From NCBI GenBank assembly GCA_013697365.1, contig JACCXA010000309.1, forward strand, positions 1-10,314: a DNA stretch of 10,314 nucleotides. The letters run 5' to 3'. Below the pieces are notes generated by a model. It saw nothing but the letters and a program-made list of their open reading frames with translations, had not been told where the DNA came from and ran no database searches. Below, piece by piece: positions 8,310-10,314 of the stretch. Made by a program: the position numbers and the translations under genes. Source of the stretch: Chthoniobacterales bacterium (lineage in GTDB: Bacteria; Verrucomicrobiota; Verrucomicrobiia; Chthoniobacterales; UBA10450). Within the stretch, counting starts at the first letter, position 1, and each line of letters starts with the position of its first letter.

Positions 8310-8993
8310 CTACTTCTTTTGCTCCTTCGAGCCGCCGCCACTGCCGGCCGCGTCAGGATCTTCCTTCTTCTCCTTGATGACTTCGGGCGTAGTTGGCGCC
8401 TCGGCGGCGCCCGCCACAGGCTCTTCTTCCACTGTCGGAGCCAGGACAGAAATCGCGGTAAGGTCCGGCGGCATCCTCGTGGTAACGCCAGAAGGAAGAA
8501 CAATGTCCCGCACGTGAATCGCGTCGCCGATATTGAGCCCAGAGACGTCGACCGCGATGACATCGGGCAAATCCCGCGGGAGACACTCGATCGAAAGTGA
8601 ACGCAGACTTTGCTCGAGGAGGCCGCCAAAGTTTTTGACGCCATTTGCGATGCCGGTCGGATCCAACGGCACGTCCGCTTCGATCATTTCGTCCATCGAG
8701 ATGGCGTGAAAATCAATGTGCAACACATCGCCACCGACGGGGGAGTGTTGGACCTCCTGGACAAGCGCAAGGCGGTTCGGATCTCCGGCAATCTCGAGCT
8801 CCACGAGGATGTTCTCGCCCGAGGCGTGACTGAGCATGGCGCCGATATCTCGTCGGGAAACCTGCAGGGGTTCCGGTTCATCCCTCGCTCCGTAAATGAC
8901 CGCAGGCACTGCACCCGTCGCCTTGAGTTTCCGAACTGCCGAGCGACCAATGGCTGTTCGCCGTTCGGCCTTGAGTTTGACTTGTGTGGCCAT
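8310..8993 (-). CDS. rplY: 50S ribosomal protein bL25, CTC/TL5 long form
   Basis: Binds 5S rRNA in the large-subunit central protuberance; long CTC forms are also known as general stress protein Ctc. The 227 residues begin with the 5S-binding domain (about 1-95): LKAERRTAIGRSAVRKLKATGAVPAVIYG, then VLHIDFHAI (90-98), the family hallmark. A beta-rich TL5-type domain follows (about 100-190), with VPLDPTGIANGVKNFGGLLEQ and PRDLPDVIAVDVSGLNIGDAIHV. The last 35 or so residues are low-complexity (Glu/Ala/Pro, then GSGGGSKEQKK) and probably disordered. ATG at 8993 lies only 9 bases after the prs stop, and no Shine-Dalgarno sequence fits in that gap, so translation may depend on coupling to prs. Length agrees with CTC-type proteins and not with the short E. 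coli L25 of about 95 residues. Confidence 0.96.
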   Translation of the reverse strand: MATQVKLKAERRTAIGRSAVRKLKATGAVPAVIYGARDEPEPLQVSRRDIGAMLSHASGENILVELEIAGDPNRLALVQEVQHSPVGGDVLHIDFHAISMDEMIEADVPLDPTGIANGVKNFGGLLEQSLRSLSIECLPRDLPDVIAVDVSGLNIGDAIHVRDIVLPSGVTTRMPPDLTAISVLAPTVEEEPVAGAAEAPTTPEVIKEKKEDPDAAGSGGGSKEQKK

Positions 8994-9002
8994 GGTAAAA
9001 TT

Positions 9003-9983
9003 CTATTTGCTGCTGGATTCGATTTTAAAGAGAGACGAGACCGACTCGTCATTGTGAATGCGCTTGATGCCTTCTCCGAGAAGCTCGGAAACGCAAAGCA
9101 CGGTCGTCTTGAACCCTTCCACCGTGCGCACCGGCGTGCTGTTGGTCGTTATTAATTCCTCGATCCGGGAACTTTGCAACCGCGGAATGGCAAGGTCGAC
9201 GAGGACGGCGTGCGCCACCCCCGCATAGATGTTTAACGCGCCGCGATCTTTTAGCATACCCGCGGCGGAAGTCAGAGTCCCGGCGGTTTCAGTGAGGTCA
9301 TCCACAAGAAGGACGTCGCAACCGTCTACCTCGCCGATGACGTAAAGCGCTTCCGTTTCGGTCGCGTTTTTGCGCTGTTTCGCGACAATCGCGAGATTTG
9401 CTCCGAGAGCCTGCGAATAGGCGGATGCCATCTTTAGTCCACCCAGATCTGGAGAAACTACTACGGTCTTTCGTGTGAGACGGGTGCGCAGATATTTAAT
9501 TAAAACTGGCATCGAATAGAGGTGATCCACAGGAATGTCGAAGAATCCCTGCACTTGCTGCGCGTGGAGATCCATCGTGAGCACCCGGCTGACCCCGGCT
9601 GCATTCAGAAGATTCGCCACCAGCTTCGCGGTAATCGGAACGCGGGGCTGATCCTTGCGATCCTGACGGGCATAGCCGAAAAACGGAATCACGGCCGTAA
9701 TCCGGTCGGCACTCGCCCGGCGCGCGGCATCCACCATTATTAGCAGCTCCATGAGGTGCTGGTTCGTGGGCGGGCAGGTCGGCTGAATGATGAAAACGTC
9801 GCGCCCGCGAATGTTTTCCTCGATCCGGACATAGGTCTCGCCATCAGGGAACGAACTAATGGTCGCCTTGCCGAGAGGTGTTCCAATCGCGCCACAAATT
9901 TTTTCCGCCAAATCCAGATTGGCAGAACCACTGAAGACCTTCATCTCCGGTTGAATGGCGTATCTGGGAGTGGGTGCGCTCAA
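9003..9983 (-). CDS. prs: Ribose-phosphate pyrophosphokinase (PRPP synthase)
   Basis: Transfers pyrophosphate from ATP to ribose 5-phosphate, making PRPP for purine, pyrimidine, NAD, His and Trp synthesis. The 326 residues show the class I pattern: FSGSANLDLAEKI (17-29), SFPDGETYVRIEENIRGRDV (44-63), the ATP loop FFGYARQDRKDQPRVPITAK (101-120), MDLHAQQVQGFFDIPVDHLY with His140, a flexible-loop Lys202 and Arg204 (AKQRKN), and the PRPP loop LLVDDLTETAGTLTSAA (225-241). In that loop Glu232 replaces the Asp usual in E. coli-type enzymes. The longest frame starts with TTG at 9983; a stop (TAG) lies only nine bases further upstream. The ATG at 9944 (Met14, giving MKVFSGSANL) matches the common family start and is a real alternative. 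Neither has a well-spaced Shine-Dalgarno sequence. It is the first gene of the leftward cluster, insulated from upstream transcription by the terminator near 10211-10247. Confidence 0.96.
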   Translation of the reverse strand: MSAPTPRYAIQPEMKVFSGSANLDLAEKICGAIGTPLGKATISSFPDGETYVRIEENIRGRDVFIIQPTCPPTNQHLMELLIMVDAARRASADRITAVIPFFGYARQDRKDQPRVPITAKLVANLLNAAGVSRVLTMDLHAQQVQGFFDIPVDHLYSMPVLIKYLRTRLTRKTVVVSPDLGGLKMASAYSQALGANLAIVAKQRKNATETEALYVIGEVDGCDVLLVDDLTETAGTLTSAAGMLKDRGALNIYAGVAHAVLVDLAIPRLQSSRIEELITTNSTPVRTVEGFKTTVLCVSELLGEGIKRIHNDESVSSLFKIESSSK

Positions 9984-10018
9984 GGGCCGCTAAGGTAGGC
10001 GGGTCGCAGCCGCTTTTG

Positions 10019-10044
10019 CAATCGGCGATTGGCGAAAAAGCCAA
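10019..10044. promoter_or_regulatory. Two adjacent dyads upstream of prs, possible operator
   Basis: CAATCG-G-CGATTG (10019-10031) is a 6+6 palindrome with a single central base. It overlaps the second dyad, TTGGC-GAAAAA-GCCAA (10029-10044), a 5-bp stem with a six-base loop, by a few bases. They lie 36 to 61 bases upstream of the TTG start of prs. The position would suit a repressor site or a leader hairpin, but nothing links them to a known regulator, and short dyads arise by chance. Confidence 0.25.
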
Positions 10045-10210
10045 AGTGAAGCACACACGGAGCCGCCGTTGGAGTTTCTTCACCTTCGCGCTTCTGAGAC
10101 GACGTCACCCGAGGCACCTCCACCGCCCTGCAACGAAGTTCGTCATGCAATGTCGCCTCCGCTCACTGAACAGACGGGCGGAGCCCGAAACAGTCGCCAA
10201 TTAGCTTGGC

Positions 10211-10247
10211 AAAAAAAACGGAGGCGACAGACCCTCTGTCGCCTCCG
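10211..10247 (-). terminator. Rho-independent terminator for a leftward gene beyond the right edge
   Basis: On the - strand the sequence reads as a perfect 13-bp stem, CGGAGGCGACAGA (10247-10235) with TCTGTCGCCTCCG (10231-10219), closed by a GGG loop and followed directly by eight T (10218-10211). This is a textbook intrinsic terminator. On the + strand no T run follows, so it works in one direction only. It ends transcription entering from beyond 10314 and separates that unit from prs. TTGGC and GCCAA sequences flanking the core (10252-10248 and 10210-10206) could add a further outer pairing. Confidence 0.93.
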
Positions 10248-10314
10248 CCAAACAATTGAGATTAACCTGAAACTAACTACCAACTAAACGTCCGCCGCGA
10301 TCCGGGCCATTTTC

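Larger units (their letters stand above)
9984..10314. other. Intergenic region upstream of prs
   Basis: No gene is supported in these 331 bases. Reading leftward from the right edge, all three - strand frames open at the edge close at TAG codons between 10273 and 10286, fitting the very end of a gene outside the window; one tail reads KMARIAADV, but I cannot choose between frames. An intrinsic terminator follows (10211-10247). Between it and prs are a 5-bp hairpin (CGGGC/GCCCG, 10175-10187), an 11-base copy of the terminator arm (10151-10161), and two adjacent dyads (10019-10044). A poor promoter candidate on the - strand is TTGCAA (10021-10016), 18 bases, TACCTT (9997-9992), which would favour the ATG at 9944 as the prs start; this is weak. 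Confidence 0.7.

Noticed and set aside
10175..10187. Hairpin CGGGC-GGA-GCCCG as a second terminator
   Set aside because: The stem is only 5 bp and neither strand has a T run after it.
9974..10287. Short + strand frames of 76 and 72 codons (9974-10204 and 10069-10287) upstream of prs
   Set aside because: Compositions are Arg/Pro-rich with no motif, both start or run through the terminator hairpin or the prs 5' end, and no ribosome site is seen.
10273..10314. C-terminal tail of a - strand gene at the right edge
   Set aside because: The terminator implies such a gene, but all three frames close within 14 bases of each other and too few codons remain to choose one or name a product, so no CDS is annotated.
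1..10314. Mobile element, CRISPR array, tRNA/rRNA or defence genes
   Set aside because: I saw no transposase or integrase motifs, no spaced direct repeats, no tRNA-like cloverleaf and no anti-phage protein families; nearly all of the sequence is covered by identified housekeeping or transporter genes.

Overview
The window looks like a chromosomal housekeeping region from a GC-rich, non-proteobacterial bacterium. A Verrucomicrobia-like soil lineage is my best guess, with Acidobacteria as the alternative. The reasons are a large duplicated MacB-type orphan permease (ADOP family), a long CTC-type bL25, a Prs of the 'RQDRKDQPRVPITAKLVAN' type, and translation starts with almost no Shine-Dalgarno sequence, two of them apparently TTG. 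This placement is an inference; there is no rRNA gene here to settle it.

Left part (1-2681, + strand): one ADOP-type ABC permease gene. Its 5' end lies just outside the window, and a single-base frameshift near 1090 splits it into two overlapping reading frames. It converges on the next block across a short gap of about 117 bases (2682-2798) in which I see no convincing terminator.

Central and right part (2799-9983, all - strand): a compact co-directional cluster read from right to left: prs (PRPP synthase), rplY/ctc (bL25), pth (peptidyl-tRNA hydrolase), rpsF (bS6), ssb, dprA, and a topB-like type IA topoisomerase. Spacings are 9, 32, -4 (an ATGA overlap), 17, 96 and 60 bases, so the first five genes very probably share a transcript. 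dprA and the topoisomerase may be read through behind a GC-rich stem-loop in the 96-base gap. The cluster joins nucleotide precursor supply, translation, and single-stranded DNA handling (SSB coating, DprA-mediated RecA loading, strand passage). The rpsR and rplI genes that often follow rpsF-ssb are absent here.

Right edge (9984-10314): non-coding. It holds a near-perfect intrinsic terminator on the - strand (13-bp stem followed by eight T) that ends a gene lying beyond the window and insulates prs from it. It also holds small dyads upstream of prs that may carry its promoter or operator.

I found no mobile element, CRISPR array, tRNA, rRNA or defence system, and nothing that amounts to a new biological system. 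The points most worth a second look are the permease frameshift, the three C-terminal repeats of the topoisomerase, the two structured intergenic regions, and the missing Shine-Dalgarno sequences.
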